DNA of 64,000 nt, from the NCBI GenBank assembly GCA_905182475.1, contig CAJJBR010000034.1, forward strand, positions 1 to 64,000. Reading direction: 5' to 3'. A program made the translations under genes and the position numbers. The notes beneath the pieces were generated by a model. That model ran no database searches. It saw only the letters and a program-made list of their open reading frames with translations, and was not told the origin of the DNA. The DNA comes from Akkermansiaceae bacterium. Lineage in GTDB: Bacteria; Verrucomicrobiota; Verrucomicrobiia; Verrucomicrobiales; Akkermansiaceae. How positions within the stretch are numbered: position 1 is the first letter of the stretch; each line of letters starts with the position of its first letter. Below are positions 17,660-27,397 of this stretch, piece by piece.

Positions 17660-19378
17660 ATGAGTACTGCCATCGCAGAACCCACAAACCAAGAGCTGAG
17701 TGACCTGATCGACTCGAAATTCACGGAATTCCGTGAAGGATCCATCGTCAAGGGAACTATCCTCGAAATCCGCCCGCAGATCGTCCTAGTGGACATCGGC
17801 TACAAGTCCGAAGGCGCAATCCCATCCAACGAATTCGAGGATGAGGAAATCGAAGTCGGCGAAGAAATTGAAGTGCTCCTCGAGCGCCTCGAAAATGATG
17901 AAGGCATGGTCGTTCTCTCCAAAGAGAAAGCCGCCTACAAACAGAACTGGGACAAGATCGTCAAGGTCTACCAAGACGGCGGACTCGTTCGCGGCAAGGT
18001 CAAGGCAGTCGTCAAAGGCGGTCTTACCGTCAACGTCGGTGTCGAAGCCTTCCTGCCAGGTTCTCAAGTGGACATCATTCCACCGAAAGATCTTACCGAA
18101 TACGTCGGAAACGTTTACGAATTCAAAATCGTCAAAGTCAACGACGAGCGCAAGAATATCGTTCTCTCCCGCCGCGAAGTCATCGAAGCCGAGCGCTCCG
18201 AGCAACGCCAGGCGTTCCTTCAGACCGTCAAGGCCGGCGACAAAGTTGTCGGCGCGATCAAGAACCTCACCGACTTCGGTGCGTTCGTCGATCTCGAGGG
18301 CATGGACGGACTCCTTCATATCACCGATATGTCATGGGGCCGCATCAACCACCCATCCGAACTGCTTCACATCGGCCAGTCCGTGGATGTTGTCATCCTC
18401 GACGTGGACCGCGAGAAAGAGCGTGTATCGCTTGGCCTCAAGCAAATGTCCGACAACCCATGGGAAGACATCGAGCGCAAGTACCCGATCGGCCAAGAGG
18501 TCAAAGGTCAGGTCACCAAGCTCCTTCCTTACGGCGCGTTCATCGAAATCGAGCGCGGAGTCGAAGGCCTCGTGCACGTTTCCGAGCTCAGCTGGGTCAA
18601 GCGTATCACTCGTCCATCCGACGTTCTCGAACTCGGCCAGGAAATCGTTGCAGTCGTTCTCGGCATCAGTATCGAGGAGCAGAAGATCTCCCTCGGCGTC
18701 CGCCAACTCGAAGGCAACCCATGGGACGAGATCGAGCTCCGCTACCCTGTCGGCGCGACCATCAATGGCCCTGTCCGCAACCTTACCGCCTATGGCGCGT
18801 TCGTGGAGCTGGAAGAAGGCATCGATGGTATGATCCACGTCTCGGACATGTCCTGGACTCGCAAGATCAACCATCCGTCCGAAGTTCTCAAAAAGAACGA
18901 CGAGATCGAGGCTATCGTGCTTGCAATCGACAAGGGCAACCAGCGTGTCTCCCTCGGTATCAAACAAACCGAGAACGACCCATGGTCCGCCATCGACGAC
19001 CGCTTCAAGGTCGGCGATCTGGTCAAAGGTACGGTTGCGAAAATCGCATCCTTCGGTGCGTTTGTCTCCCTCGACGGTGACATCGACGGCCTCATCCACA
19101 TCTCGCAACTCAGCGAGGATCACGTGGAAAAGGTCAAGGACGTCATCAAGGTCGCCGATCCGATCGAAGCCCGCGTCATCAAGGTCGACAAGGTCGAGCG
19201 CCGCATCGGTCTCTCCATCAAGGCAGTCGGTTACTCCGAGGAGCAGCTGAAGAAGGAAAGCGCCAGCTTCGAGTCCCTCCGCCCATCCTCCGAGATGGTC
19301 GGCCTCGAGCAAGCCTTCAACCTTGCTGCTGCGGCTACCGAAGAGTGGAGCCCAGGCGACGAAGGCGACGCCAAGTAA
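17660..19378 (+). CDS. rpsA: 30S ribosomal protein S1, six S1 domains
   Basis: Binds mRNA at the small subunit during initiation. The 572 residues form six S1 RNA-binding repeats at roughly 17-85, 98-175, 190-262, 275-352, 360-437 and 446-530. Repeats 3-6 share the DFGAFVDLEG..GLLHITDMSW pattern; repeats 1 and 2 are the divergent ribosome-binding pair. A Glu/Ala-rich tail follows. The length is close to the E. coli protein. Codon use is highly biased, with C- and G-ending codons and long antisense ORFs, as expected for a highly expressed gene. It ends at a strong terminator. Confidence 0.97.
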   Translation: MSTAIAEPTNQELSDLIDSKFTEFREGSIVKGTILEIRPQIVLVDIGYKSEGAIPSNEFEDEEIEVGEEIEVLLERLENDEGMVVLSKEKAAYKQNWDKIVKVYQDGGLVRGKVKAVVKGGLTVNVGVEAFLPGSQVDIIPPKDLTEYVGNVYEFKIVKVNDERKNIVLSRREVIEAERSEQRQAFLQTVKAGDKVVGAIKNLTDFGAFVDLEGMDGLLHITDMSWGRINHPSELLHIGQSVDVVILDVDREKERVSLGLKQMSDNPWEDIERKYPIGQEVKGQVTKLLPYGAFIEIERGVEGLVHVSELSWVKRITRPSDVLELGQEIVAVVLGISIEEQKISLGVRQLEGNPWDEIELRYPVGATINGPVRNLTAYGAFVELEEGIDGMIHVSDMSWTRKINHPSEVLKKNDEIEAIVLAIDKGNQRVSLGIKQTENDPWSAIDDRFKVGDLVKGTVAKIASFGAFVSLDGDIDGLIHISQLSEDHVEKVKDVIKVADPIEARVIKVDKVERRIGLSIKAVGYSEEQLKKESASFESLRPSSEMVGLEQAFNLAAAATEEWSPGDEGDAK

Positions 19379-19419
19379 ATCAAATCCGCGCCGGTTTATT
19401 CCGGTGCGAGACTTTCACT

Positions 19420-19455
19420 AAACCCGGACAGGTTCTCCTGTCCGGGTTTTTTCTT
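19420..19455 (+). terminator. Rho-independent terminator of rpsA
   Basis: A stem of aacccggacagg paired with cctgtccgggtt around a short loop (ttct), followed by a run of six T's. It lies about 40 bases past the rpsA stop. Confidence 0.92.
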
Positions 19456-19511
19456 GCCCGCTCGTCTGAGAATATCCTTTCCCTATGTTTCACTTTGGAA
19501 AGACTGATAGG

Positions 19512-20200
19512 ATGAAATTTTCCGCTTTCTTCGGATTATGTTTGACCGGGTTTGCTACGATTCTTTCCGCCGACATCTACCATTCAGTAGAAGTCTCCGA
19601 GTTGAATTTCGGTGAAGAATCTGAATCTGCTCAGAAAGCGATGAAGGCCGCTCCTATGGTTCTTCCGTGACGATGAAGAGATGGTTCGAGAACGTTGTAA
19701 AAGAAGGCGACAAGACCACTTTCGAAGAGAAAACCGAGTGGATCGAAGACGGAGAAGAATCCGACACCTATACGAGTCAATACGTTCTCGACGGCGCGCT
19801 GCTTCTGAAGTCCGGTTCTGGCGATGATGACGCGATCTCGTGTAACGAGCCAGAGCCGGAACTTCCAGCTAAGCTCGTTGCAGGAGCAAACACATCAGGA
19901 CGTTCATCGGGGAGCTCGAGATGGAAGGACGAAGATGGCGAAACGACTGAACAGAAGTTCCGGAGAGGATTTAAAATCCGTGTGATTGGAAAAGAAGATC
20001 TCGAGGTGCCTGCTGGTGAGTTCGAAGGGTGCGCCAAGATCGAAGTCTCTTCGGAGTCTCTGGATGACGGAAGCTTCAGCCATACCAAACATCTGAAATG
20101 GTATCATCCCGGGACGGGACTCGTGAAATCCGAAGCCGTGGAGGGAGGAGAGGATTTCATCGAGCAAGAGAAGGTCACTATGCCAGGAGCAGTTGAGTGA
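19512..20200 (+). pseudogene. Frameshifted secreted protein, TapB/DUF3108-like
   Basis: The first ORF supplies a signal peptide (MKFSAFFGLCLTGFATILSA) and ends at a TGA at 19668-19670. A second ORF in another frame starts at an overlapping GTG at 19667 and carries the rest (177 aa) with no signal of its own. The joined product has the TapB-like pattern: IGKEDLEVPAGEFEGCAKIEV followed by KWYHPGTGLVKSE. A single secreted protein with a frameshift near 19.66 kb is the best explanation; two coupled genes are less likely. The function of this family is unclear. Confidence 0.6.
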
Positions 20201-20220
20201 GATCCTCACGGATTTCGATC

Positions 20221-20340
20221 TTTCCAAAGTCGAAGGACGAGATCATCGAAATCAAAGGCAGCGTCTATGATACGGAAGGTAATCCGGCCGAAGATGCCTC
20301 GGTCGATATCTGGTAGGCTAATGCAGCGAGTCGGATGCGT
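20221..20340 (+). pseudogene. Intradiol ring-cleavage dioxygenase N-terminal remnant
   Basis: The plus strand reads DEIIEIKGSVYDTEGNPAED, then ASVDIW, a TAG at 20314-20316, then ANAASRM. Intradiol dioxygenases carry exactly this beta-sandwich start, ending in DIWQANAAGRY, so the TAG stands where Gln is normal. Nothing of the catalytic domain (Tyr/His iron ligands) follows. It is missing from the ORF track because of the stop. It is a short relic wedged between the frameshifted secreted gene and the GGQ protein. Confidence 0.6.
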
Positions 20341-20370
20341 GAAATTCCGGCAATTATTTCCAGCTATTGA

Positions 20371-20775
20371 TCACTCACTCGGCGACTTGCGTAATGCTTT
20401 CTTATCAGAAAGCTTTCGCTTGTCGGCCACGGAGCGCTGTTTAGAGCGGCGGGAGCGGCGGCGTTTCTGACGTCGGAGCTTTTCTATTGCCTGGATTTTG
20501 ACTGAGGCCTTGCCGTTGGCGATGGCGTCGAACTGGTCGCAGAGCTCGCGGCGGGCGAGGAATCGGTTCATTTCACGGGAGCGCTCGACCTGGCACTTGA
20601 TGGCGATGCCGGTGGGCAGGTGCTTGAGGAAGACGCAGTTTGAGGTCTTGTTGACCTTCTGGCCGCCTGCCCCGGAGCCACGGACGAACTTCTCAAGCAG
20701 ATCTGCAGTATCAATCCCGAGGGAGGCCATCCGCTGTTCGAGGGCGGAGGTTTTTTCCGGTGATGGGAGGTTCAT
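20371..20775 (-). CDS. GGQ-domain peptide-chain-release-factor-like protein
   Basis: A 134-residue protein with the class I release-factor catalytic loop, RGSGAGGQKVNKTSNCV (about residues 32-48), and a long basic tail (RRQKRRRSRRSKQR). It lacks the codon-recognition domain, like ArfB/YaeJ and the mitochondrial C12orf65 group, which hydrolyse peptidyl-tRNA on stalled ribosomes. The tail would enter the empty mRNA channel in ArfB; that it does so here is inference. It is divergent from the heme-binding protein gene. Confidence 0.85.
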   Translation of the reverse strand: MNLPSPEKTSALEQRMASLGIDTADLLEKFVRGSGAGGQKVNKTSNCVFLKHLPTGIAIKCQVERSREMNRFLARRELCDQFDAIANGKASVKIQAIEKLRRQKRRRSRRSKQRSVADKRKLSDKKALRKSPSE

Positions 20776-20844
20776 TGGGCTTTTTGTGGAAAAATGTGCT
20801 TTTCAGTTGAGAGATCGGATTGTCCCGCAGAGTATCTGCCCCTG

Positions 20845-23355
20845 ATGAAAAGCTTAGGAATTGGATTATTGGCGACTGGAATGGTGTGGTGCGTTTCTGT
20901 GCAGGCGGAAGTAACCGATATGACCGGGAAGTTCAAGGTCGCCGAGGGTTTCAAGTTGGAAAAGATTTATGATGTGAAGAAGGGTGAGGGTAGTTGGGTT
21001 GGTTTGACCGAGGACGACAAGGGCAGGCTGATCGCAACGGATCAATACGGTGGACTTTACCGGATCACGGTTCCTCCGCTCGCTGGCGGCGAAACGAAGG
21101 TGGAGGCTCTGGATATTCCGGTTGCAGGCGGACACGGGGTGCTTTGGTTCGAAGGTAAGCTCTACATCGTGGTGAACGAAACGACGAAGAAGAACCCGTC
21201 CGAGACCGGGGTCTGGGTGGTTGATGCAAAGGGCGAAGGCTGGGGGACGCCAAAGCTGCTGAAAGGCATCAAGGCCGGCGGAGAGCACGGGGTGCACTCG
21301 CTGGTGGTCTCGCCTGACAAGGAATGGCTTTATTTGGTGAGCGGGAACTACGGGCAACTTACCGATGTTTCCGATTCCTTTCCAGCAAAGGTGTGGCAGG
21401 AGGATCAGTTGATCCCAAAGAACCGCGATGGCAGGGGACACGCTGCGAACGTGAATCCCCCGGCAGGGTGGACCGCCCGCTTCAAACCGGACGGCTCGAA
21501 TTGGCAGCGGGTTTCCATGGGGCAGCGGAATACTTTTGACGCGGCGTTTCACGACAACGGTGAGCTATTTTCCTACGATGCAGACATGGAATGGGATTTC
21601 GGGATGCCATGGTATCGCCCGACACGTATCATCCATGTGGTTCCAGGGACGGAGCAAGGTTGGCGCAACGGTAGCGGAAAATGGCCCTCCTATTACGAGG
21701 ATAGCGTCAAGCCGGTGCTGAACATCGGTCCCGGATCGCCGACAGGTATGCTAGCGGGCCGCGGTTTCAAGGCTCCTGCGAAATACCAGCAGGCACTCTA
21801 TGCGCTCGACTGGACTTTCGCGACGATCTACTCGCTGCACTTCACGCCGGACGGTGCCTCTTTCAAGGTTGAGAAAGGGGAACTTGTGGCCGGTGCCGGA
21901 CTGCCCGTCACAGACGGTGTGATTGGTAAGGACGGATCGATGTATTTCGCGACCGGTGGTCGCCGCGGGGTTTCGCATCTTTGGAGGGTGGTTTACACCG
22001 GCAGCGAATCCACGGCACCGCAGCCTGCGAAAAAGGCGGTTCACGAGGTGCGTGACCAGCTTTCGGAATTCGTCCGCAATCCGAAGGACGTCAATGGTGC
22101 CCTGGTTCTGGAAAATCTCGGTTCGGATGACAGGACGCTGCGCTTCCTCGCAAAGGCCGCACTTGAGCGTTTCCCAAACACCGATTGGGCTCCACGCATT
22201 GCCGAGCAGGAGAACGCCTGGGCACGCATCATTGGCTCGATGGCCATGGTGCGCATCGATGGCAAAAAGCATCGTGATCTCGCCCTGAAAATTCTAATGG
22301 CCACTGATTGGGAAGGCCTTTCCCTACAGCAGAAGCTCAACTGGCTGAGAGCCACTGGCCTGGCATTCATCCGCGGTGGAGAGTCGACGGATGCGAAGCG
22401 TAAGGCGGTGGTTGCGAAGATCGATAAGTCCTATCCGTCGGACGAACGTTCGCTGAATTTCGAACTCGCAAGGATGCTTTGCTACCTTCAGGCACCGGGT
22501 GTTGTTGCCCGGACATTGAAACTCATGGACGAGGCACCCGCCGATAAGCCAGCTCCTTGGCAGAACTTAGTGGAAAGGAATTCGCGCTACGGGAACGACA
22601 TCAACGCGGTGATGAAAAATCATCCTCCCACCACCCAGATCCATTACCTCTACTGCCTGCGTGCGGTCAAGGGGCCGTGGGCTGCGGGTGAAAGGCGCCG
22701 TGCGTTCAACTGGTTCCGTGAAATCGAGAGCCGCAGCGGTGGTGCCAGCTACGCGCCGTCAATCGGAATGATACGACAACAGATCTATGACAACGGAACT
22801 GAGCAGGAAAAAGAACTCTTCGCAGTCGATGCCAAGGCTCCGAAAAAGAAGCCAAAAGTGCTTCCTCCTGTGCAAGGGCCTGGTCGTGCGTGGACGCTTG
22901 AAGAGGTGGTGAAAGTCGCCAACGAAGGTTTGGAAGATCGCGACAAGGCGAAGGGTCAAGCGATGTTCGAGGCTTCGCTTTGTTCGGCCTGCCACAAAGT
23001 CGGTGATTTGGGCGGTGCTCAGGGGCCGGATCTTACGAACCTCGCAGGACGGTTCACTGCCGTAGACCTAGCGCATTCGATTGTCGCGCCTAGCGAAGTG
23101 ATTTCCGACCAATACGAATTCACCGAGATTGTGACCCATGAGGGCAAGACAATCGTCGGGCGTGTTCTCAATGAGCAGGACGAGATTCTCTCGATCGGGA
23201 TCAATCCATTTGATTTCGATCAGCAGATAGAAATCAGCCGAGCCGATATCAAGTCGATCGCGCCATCGAAAGTTTCCCCGATGCCACCGGCGATGATCAA
23301 CCGCCTCAATCCGAATGAGCTGAAAGATCTCTTCGCTTATCTGCTAGGGAAGTAG
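20845..23355 (+). CDS. PVC-type heme-binding (CxxCH) secreted protein
   Basis: An exported 836-residue protein: signal peptide (MKSLGIGLLATGMVWCVSVQA), beta-propeller of the putative dehydrogenase type (about 25-400), an alpha-helical HEAT-like middle and a C-terminal cytochrome c module with CSACHKVG (about residue 715). The PVC-specific tail YEFTEIVTHEGKTIVGRVLN follows. Such proteins are abundant in Verrucomicrobia and Planctomycetes and are thought to oxidise sugars or related compounds in the periplasm; the substrate is unknown. The track start at 20794 precedes the signal peptide by 17 residues, so I use the ATG at 20845. Confidence 0.88.
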   Translation: MKSLGIGLLATGMVWCVSVQAEVTDMTGKFKVAEGFKLEKIYDVKKGEGSWVGLTEDDKGRLIATDQYGGLYRITVPPLAGGETKVEALDIPVAGGHGVLWFEGKLYIVVNETTKKNPSETGVWVVDAKGEGWGTPKLLKGIKAGGEHGVHSLVVSPDKEWLYLVSGNYGQLTDVSDSFPAKVWQEDQLIPKNRDGRGHAANVNPPAGWTARFKPDGSNWQRVSMGQRNTFDAAFHDNGELFSYDADMEWDFGMPWYRPTRIIHVVPGTEQGWRNGSGKWPSYYEDSVKPVLNIGPGSPTGMLAGRGFKAPAKYQQALYALDWTFATIYSLHFTPDGASFKVEKGELVAGAGLPVTDGVIGKDGSMYFATGGRRGVSHLWRVVYTGSESTAPQPAKKAVHEVRDQLSEFVRNPKDVNGALVLENLGSDDRTLRFLAKAALERFPNTDWAPRIAEQENAWARIIGSMAMVRIDGKKHRDLALKILMATDWEGLSLQQKLNWLRATGLAFIRGGESTDAKRKAVVAKIDKSYPSDERSLNFELARMLCYLQAPGVVARTLKLMDEAPADKPAPWQNLVERNSRYGNDINAVMKNHPPTTQIHYLYCLRAVKGPWAAGERRRAFNWFREIESRSGGASYAPSIGMIRQQIYDNGTEQEKELFAVDAKAPKKKPKVLPPVQGPGRAWTLEEVVKVANEGLEDRDKAKGQAMFEASLCSACHKVGDLGGAQGPDLTNLAGRFTAVDLAHSIVAPSEVISDQYEFTEIVTHEGKTIVGRVLNEQDEILSIGINPFDFDQQIEISRADIKSIAPSKVSPMPPAMINRLNPNELKDLFAYLLGK

Positions 23356-23413
23356 GCGTCACTGCGAATAGATGGCGACTTGCATTGGGGTGGGATTACG
23401 CCAAGATATTTCC

Positions 23414-23983
23414 ATGGACGTACTGTCGAAACCAACGAATATCTCCATTGAGGAATACCTTGAGGGAGAAATCGTAGCCGAAGTTCGCCACGAATATCTC
23501 GGTGGTGCTGTTCATGCGATGGCGGGCGGGACAGTAAACCATTCGGCGATTTCTTTGAACGTCGGGGGTGTCCTGTTCGGAGCGCTTCGAGGGAACAAAT
23601 GTCGTGTATTCAATAGTGACATAAAAGTTCGCTTGGAACTCTCCGACCACACCCGTTTCTACTACCCGGATGTCCAGGTCGTCTGCGATTCCAACTCAGG
23701 CACCTCCCATTATCAGGAGCGTCCCGTCGTAGTCGTGGAGGTCCTCAGCGAGTCCACTCGCCGCACGGATCTTGGGGGAAAACGCGATGCCTACCTGGCC
23801 ATCCCCACTTTGAAGGTCCTCCTCTTCGTCGAATCGGAGGCGGCAACCGCCTTGGTTTTTCGCCGCAAGCCCAGCGGCGGCTTCGCGGAGGAATTCTATT
23901 CAGGTATTGATGCCGTGATAGATCTCCCGGAAATCGAAGCAAGTCTACCTCTCGCGGACGCCTTTGATGGAATCGTCTTCTAG
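23414..23983 (+). CDS. Uma2-family putative endonuclease (DUF820)
   Basis: A 189-residue restriction-endonuclease-fold protein. It opens with SIEEYLEGEIVAEVRHEYLGG, includes AGGTVNHSAISLNVGG, and carries the PD-(D/E)XK-like core YYPDVQVVCD followed by VVVVEVLSEST. These proteins are multicopy in cyanobacteria and PVC bacteria; their biological role is not settled. The track start (TTG at 23372) adds an unlikely N-terminus; ATG 23414 begins the family's usual MDVLSKP-like leader. It follows the heme-binding gene by about 60 bases. Confidence 0.85.
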   Translation: MDVLSKPTNISIEEYLEGEIVAEVRHEYLGGAVHAMAGGTVNHSAISLNVGGVLFGALRGNKCRVFNSDIKVRLELSDHTRFYYPDVQVVCDSNSGTSHYQERPVVVVEVLSESTRRTDLGGKRDAYLAIPTLKVLLFVESEAATALVFRRKPSGGFAEEFYSGIDAVIDLPEIEASLPLADAFDGIVF

Positions 23984-24092
23984 TAGTTGCTCGCGTCCCG
24001 CAGCAGGCAGTGGCACCTGCGTCCCCGCCAGGCAAGGGAAAATCGAATCCCGGCGAGACTCCGAGATCACGACCTGCCGCGAGACGCGGCAT

Positions 24093-24743
24093 TCACCCCT
24101 TCAGCAAATACCTCGAAGACCATAGGTAGTTCCAACCAGAGATCACCGTCAGCCCTACCGCTAGGCCCAGGCTGATCGGCATGAGCCATGCACCTTCTCC
24201 CCATGGCTTCGTCAGCGTGTGGAAGATAGATAGGAAGCCCGGCACCCGCTCCATGGTCTCAAGGGTCAGCCAGATGAGTCCGGAAATCAGGTAGGTGAGC
24301 TGGAAAGCCGTCTTCCATTTCCCCAGATTGTCCGCTGCGAGGACTTGTCCCGCTTCGATCGCGATCTGACGCAGTCCCGTCACCAGAAACTCCCGCCCGA
24401 TGATCAGTGCCGTGATCCATACCGGGCAGAGATCCTGTGCGGTGAGAAAAACGAAGGCGGAGCAGACCAGAATTTTATCGGCAAGGGGATCTAGCAGTTT
24501 CCCGAGAGGGGTCACTAGGTTCATCTTTCGCGCCAAATAGCCGTCCAGGAAGTCACTCGCCGCCGCCACAATGAACAGTCCGAGCGCCGTGAAATGCCCC
24601 CATGTGCTCTCCCAGGATACGAAAATGATAAAGCCGGCGGTCAGGAACAGGCGGGAGAGGGTGATCGCATTCGGTAGGTTCACAGAGGGAATGTGAGAAA
24701 TTGATCTAGAAAAGGCAACAAGGGGTTGCACCGAATCGCTCAT
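24093..24743 (-). CDS. pgsA: CDP-diacylglycerol-glycerol-3-phosphate phosphatidyltransferase
   Basis: Makes phosphatidylglycerophosphate for anionic phospholipids; integral membrane protein. The CDP-alcohol phosphotransferase motif D-G-x2-A-R-x8-G-x3-D-x3-D is intact (DFLDGYLARKMNLVTPLG, then KLLDPLADK). Several hydrophobic helices are present. The track start at 24824 would overlap gnd; the ATG at 24743 (216 aa) has AGGAG almost touching it, and a GTG at 24683 (VNLPNAITLSRL) matches the usual PgsA N-terminus and leaves more room for divergent promoters. The choice between 24743 and 24683 is open. Confidence 0.9.
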   Translation of the reverse strand: MSDSVQPLVAFSRSISHIPSVNLPNAITLSRLFLTAGFIIFVSWESTWGHFTALGLFIVAAASDFLDGYLARKMNLVTPLGKLLDPLADKILVCSAFVFLTAQDLCPVWITALIIGREFLVTGLRQIAIEAGQVLAADNLGKWKTAFQLTYLISGLIWLTLETMERVPGFLSIFHTLTKPWGEGAWLMPISLGLAVGLTVISGWNYLWSSRYLLKG

Positions 24744-24783
24744 TCTCCTAAATCGGTGTCCCCGGGAACTCCGGACTACTACT

Positions 24784-26202
24784 ATGAGCAACAGTGATTT
24801 TGGATTAATAGGTCTGGCCGTCATGGGTCAGAATCTCGTCTTGAACGTGGAATCCCGCGGATTCCAGGTGTCAGTTTACAACCGCACGACCAGCGCGATG
24901 GAAGCATTCGTGGCAGAGCACCCGGATAAGAAACTCGTCGGCGAGGCAACTCTCGAAGGCTTCGTGAACTCTCTCGCATCCCCGCGCAAGGTCATGATCA
25001 TGGTCAAGGCAGGCGGCCCGGTTGACGCAGTCATCGAGTCCCTCCTTCCGCTCCTCGACAAGGGTGACATCATCATTGACGGCGGAAACTCCCTCTACAC
25101 CGATACCGAACGCCGCGACAAGTGGCTAGGTGATCTCGGCTTCCGTTTCATCGGAGCAGGCGTCTCCGGTGGCGAAGAAGGCGCACGCAAAGGTCCTTCC
25201 ATCATGCCAGGCGGCCCGACATCCACATGGGATGTCATGAAGCCAATCTTCGAAAGCATCTCCGCCAAAGTTGACGGCGAGCCATGCGTCACCCACATCG
25301 GCACAGGCGGCGCGGGTCACTACGTGAAAATGATCCACAACGGCATCGAGTATGGCGATATGCAGCTCATCTGCGAAGCCTACAGCATCTTCAAGAAAGC
25401 TGGATTCACTCCTGCCGAACTCGCGAAAGTCTTCACCGACTGGAACGACGGCGACCTCGAAAGCTACCTCATCCAGATCACCGCGAAAATCTTCGAAGAA
25501 AACGATCCGGAAACCGGCGACGCTCTCGTCGAGAAAATCCTCGATACCGCTGGCCAAAAAGGCACAGGCCGCTGGACTCTGATCAACGCCGTTGAGAACG
25601 CCGTCGTCATCTCCACAATTAACGCAGCTGTCGAAGCCCGCATCCTTTCCTCCATGAAAGACAAGCGTGTGGATGCTTCCAAGATCCTCACCGGACCCGA
25701 TGTTGAGATTTCCCTCGAGAAAGCGGAGCTCATCAAGAAAGTGCATGACGCGCTCTTCGCCTCCAAGATCATCTCCTACGCACAGGGTCTGGACCTCATC
25801 ACCACCATGGGCGAGGAGAAAAACTGGGGTCTCGACCTCGGTAAGATCGCTGCCATCTGGCGTGGCGGCTGCATCATCCGTGCACGTTTCCTGAACGACA
25901 TCACGGATGCCTACCGCACCGATCCTAAGCTCAGCAATCTGATGCTCGCTCCGTTCTTCACCGCGCTCCTCACCGAGTTCCAACAGAACTGGCGTGAAGT
26001 CGTCTCCCTCGCCTCCCTCGCAGGTATCCCTATCCCGGCCTTCAGCGCATCGCTTGGCTACTACGATAGTTACCGTAGCGCGGTTCTTCCTGCGAACCTC
26101 CTCCAAGCACAGCGCGACTTCTTCGGCGCGCACACCTACGAGCGCACCGACAAGCCACGCGGCGAGTTCTTCCACACCGACTGGCCAGAAGTCATCGGAT
26201 AA
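24784..26202 (+). CDS. gnd: 6-phosphogluconate dehydrogenase (decarboxylating)
   Basis: Oxidative pentose-phosphate enzyme giving ribulose-5-phosphate, CO2 and NADPH. 472 aa, normal for the long enterobacterial-type enzyme. The Rossmann start is FGLIGLAVMGQNLVLN with NRTTSAMEAF after beta-2. The substrate signature is GAGVSGGEEGARKGPSIMPGG; the catalytic KMIHNGIEYGDMQ and the C-terminal SLGYYDSYRSAVLPANLLQAQRD are intact. It is divergent from pgsA and ends at a terminator. Confidence 0.97.
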   Translation: MSNSDFGLIGLAVMGQNLVLNVESRGFQVSVYNRTTSAMEAFVAEHPDKKLVGEATLEGFVNSLASPRKVMIMVKAGGPVDAVIESLLPLLDKGDIIIDGGNSLYTDTERRDKWLGDLGFRFIGAGVSGGEEGARKGPSIMPGGPTSTWDVMKPIFESISAKVDGEPCVTHIGTGGAGHYVKMIHNGIEYGDMQLICEAYSIFKKAGFTPAELAKVFTDWNDGDLESYLIQITAKIFEENDPETGDALVEKILDTAGQKGTGRWTLINAVENAVVISTINAAVEARILSSMKDKRVDASKILTGPDVEISLEKAELIKKVHDALFASKIISYAQGLDLITTMGEEKNWGLDLGKIAAIWRGGCIIRARFLNDITDAYRTDPKLSNLMLAPFFTALLTEFQQNWREVVSLASLAGIPIPAFSASLGYYDSYRSAVLPANLLQAQRDFFGAHTYERTDKPRGEFFHTDWPEVIG

Positions 26203-26216
26203 GGAAACATCCATCA

Positions 26217-26254
26217 AAAGGAAAGCGGCCGGGAGCAATCCCCGCCGCTTTTTC
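26217..26254 (+). terminator. Rho-independent terminator of gnd
   Basis: aaagcggc pairs with gccgcttt around a C/G-rich loop, followed by T's, about 20 bases past the gnd stop. Confidence 0.75.
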
Positions 26255-26398
26255 TATGCCGCAGGCTCAGTGTTGGAGTCGCGTTCTCCAGAACGCGACA
26301 GTCACCCACGTTTCTCCGGCGAGTTGCGCTGAACGATCCCTGCCTTCATTCTGCCTGCGGCTTTGACAATTCGTGGGTCGGGAACAGGCTGGGGTTGG

Positions 26399-27397
26399 AT
26401 GGCACTTGAGGTAGAGAAATTGATTATTGAGGTGACGGGGGCGACCCGGTGTTGGGAGGTGGGTGTGTTGCAGCGTTTGTGGAGCGGGTATGGCGCGATC
26501 CGGCGGTATGGACTCGAAGGGACGAACCGGACGCGCGTGATTGTGAAACATGTTTCTCCGCCCACCGCGGCGCAGCATCCGCGCGGGTGGAACACGGATC
26601 GTTCGCATGCGCGCAAGCTGAAATCCTATCAGGTGGAATCGGCTTGGTATCAGGACTTCGCTGGGCGATGTGAGGCTGGGGCGCGGGCGCCGGAGTGTCT
26701 GGCGGTCGCGCGGGAGGGGGACGAGGTCATCATACTCCTCGAAGATCTCGATGCTGCGGGTTTTGACGAGCGACGTGGTGCGGTCAATGCGCCGGAGCTG
26801 AGGGCGTGTCTCGTATGGCTTGCGCAGTTCCATGCGACCTTCCTCGGGAGCGCGGGCGAGGAGCTCTGGGAGTGCGGGACGTATTGGCATCTGGAGACGC
26901 GTCCGGATGAACTTGAGCGACTCGGCACCGAGGATACTGCGCTGTGGAAGGCGGCGGGCGAGATTGACGCAAAGCTCAAGGAGAGCCCTTTTCAAACACT
27001 TGTCCATGGCGATGCGAAGTTGGCTAATTTCTGCTTCTCACCCGATGGGGCGTCGGTCGCGGCGGTGGATTTTCAATACGTGGGCCGAGGCTGCGGGATG
27101 AAGGATGTGGCCTATTTCATCGGGAGCTGCTTTGGAGAGGAGGACTGCGAACGCTTGGCACCGAGCCTACTGGATCTTTATTTTGAAGAGTTGCAGGTGG
27201 CGCTGATGGAGCGTGGGTCGGCAGTCGATACTGATGCGCTCGAAGCGGATTGGCGCGGGCTTTACCCAGTGGCGTGGACGGACTTCCATCGCTTCCTGAA
27301 AGGCTGGAGCCCCGGGCACTGGAAGATTCATAACTACAGCGAACGCCTTTCCAAGGACGTAATCGCACAGATCGAACGAGAACGACCATGCAGCTGA
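26399..27397 (+). CDS. Small-molecule phosphotransferase, EcKinase/DUF1679-like
   Basis: A 332-residue aminoglycoside-phosphotransferase-fold kinase. The Brenner motif is [11 protein letters not shown] (catalytic Asp and Asn) and the metal-binding Asp lies in [20 protein letters not shown], the DFQ form typical of the ecdysteroid/DUF1679 kinase group. The N-lobe contains [10 protein letters not shown] with the ATP-binding Lys. The substrate is unknown. The start is moved to ATG 26399 (MALEVEKL) from the track's 26363. The gene overlaps the following phosphatase by 10 bases, suggesting a kinase-phosphatase pair acting on one metabolite. Confidence 0.82.
   Translation: MALEVEKLIIEVTGATRCWEVGVLQRLWSGYGAIRRYGLEGTNRTRVIVKHVSPPTAAQHPRGWNTDRSHARKLKSYQVESAWYQDFAGRCEAGARAPECLAVAREGDEVIILLEDLDAAGFDERRGAVNAPELRACLVWLAQFHATFLGSAGEELWECGTYWHLETRPDELERLGTEDTALWKAAGEIDAKLKESPFQTLVHGDAKLANFCFSPDGASVAAVDFQYVGRGCGMKDVAYFIGSCFGEEDCERLAPSLLDLYFEELQVALMERGSAVDTDALEADWRGLYPVAWTDFHRFLKGWSPGHWKIHNYSERLSKDVIAQIERERPCS

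Noticed and set aside
18332-19312. 326-codon ORF antisense to rpsA
   Set aside because: Artefact of extreme codon bias in rpsA; translation is Asp/Leu/Val-rich with no motif.
25126-26238. 370-codon ORF antisense to gnd
   Set aside because: It lies wholly opposite a strongly conserved gene; its acidic, Asp/Glu/Val-rich composition is the mirror of gnd's codon bias.
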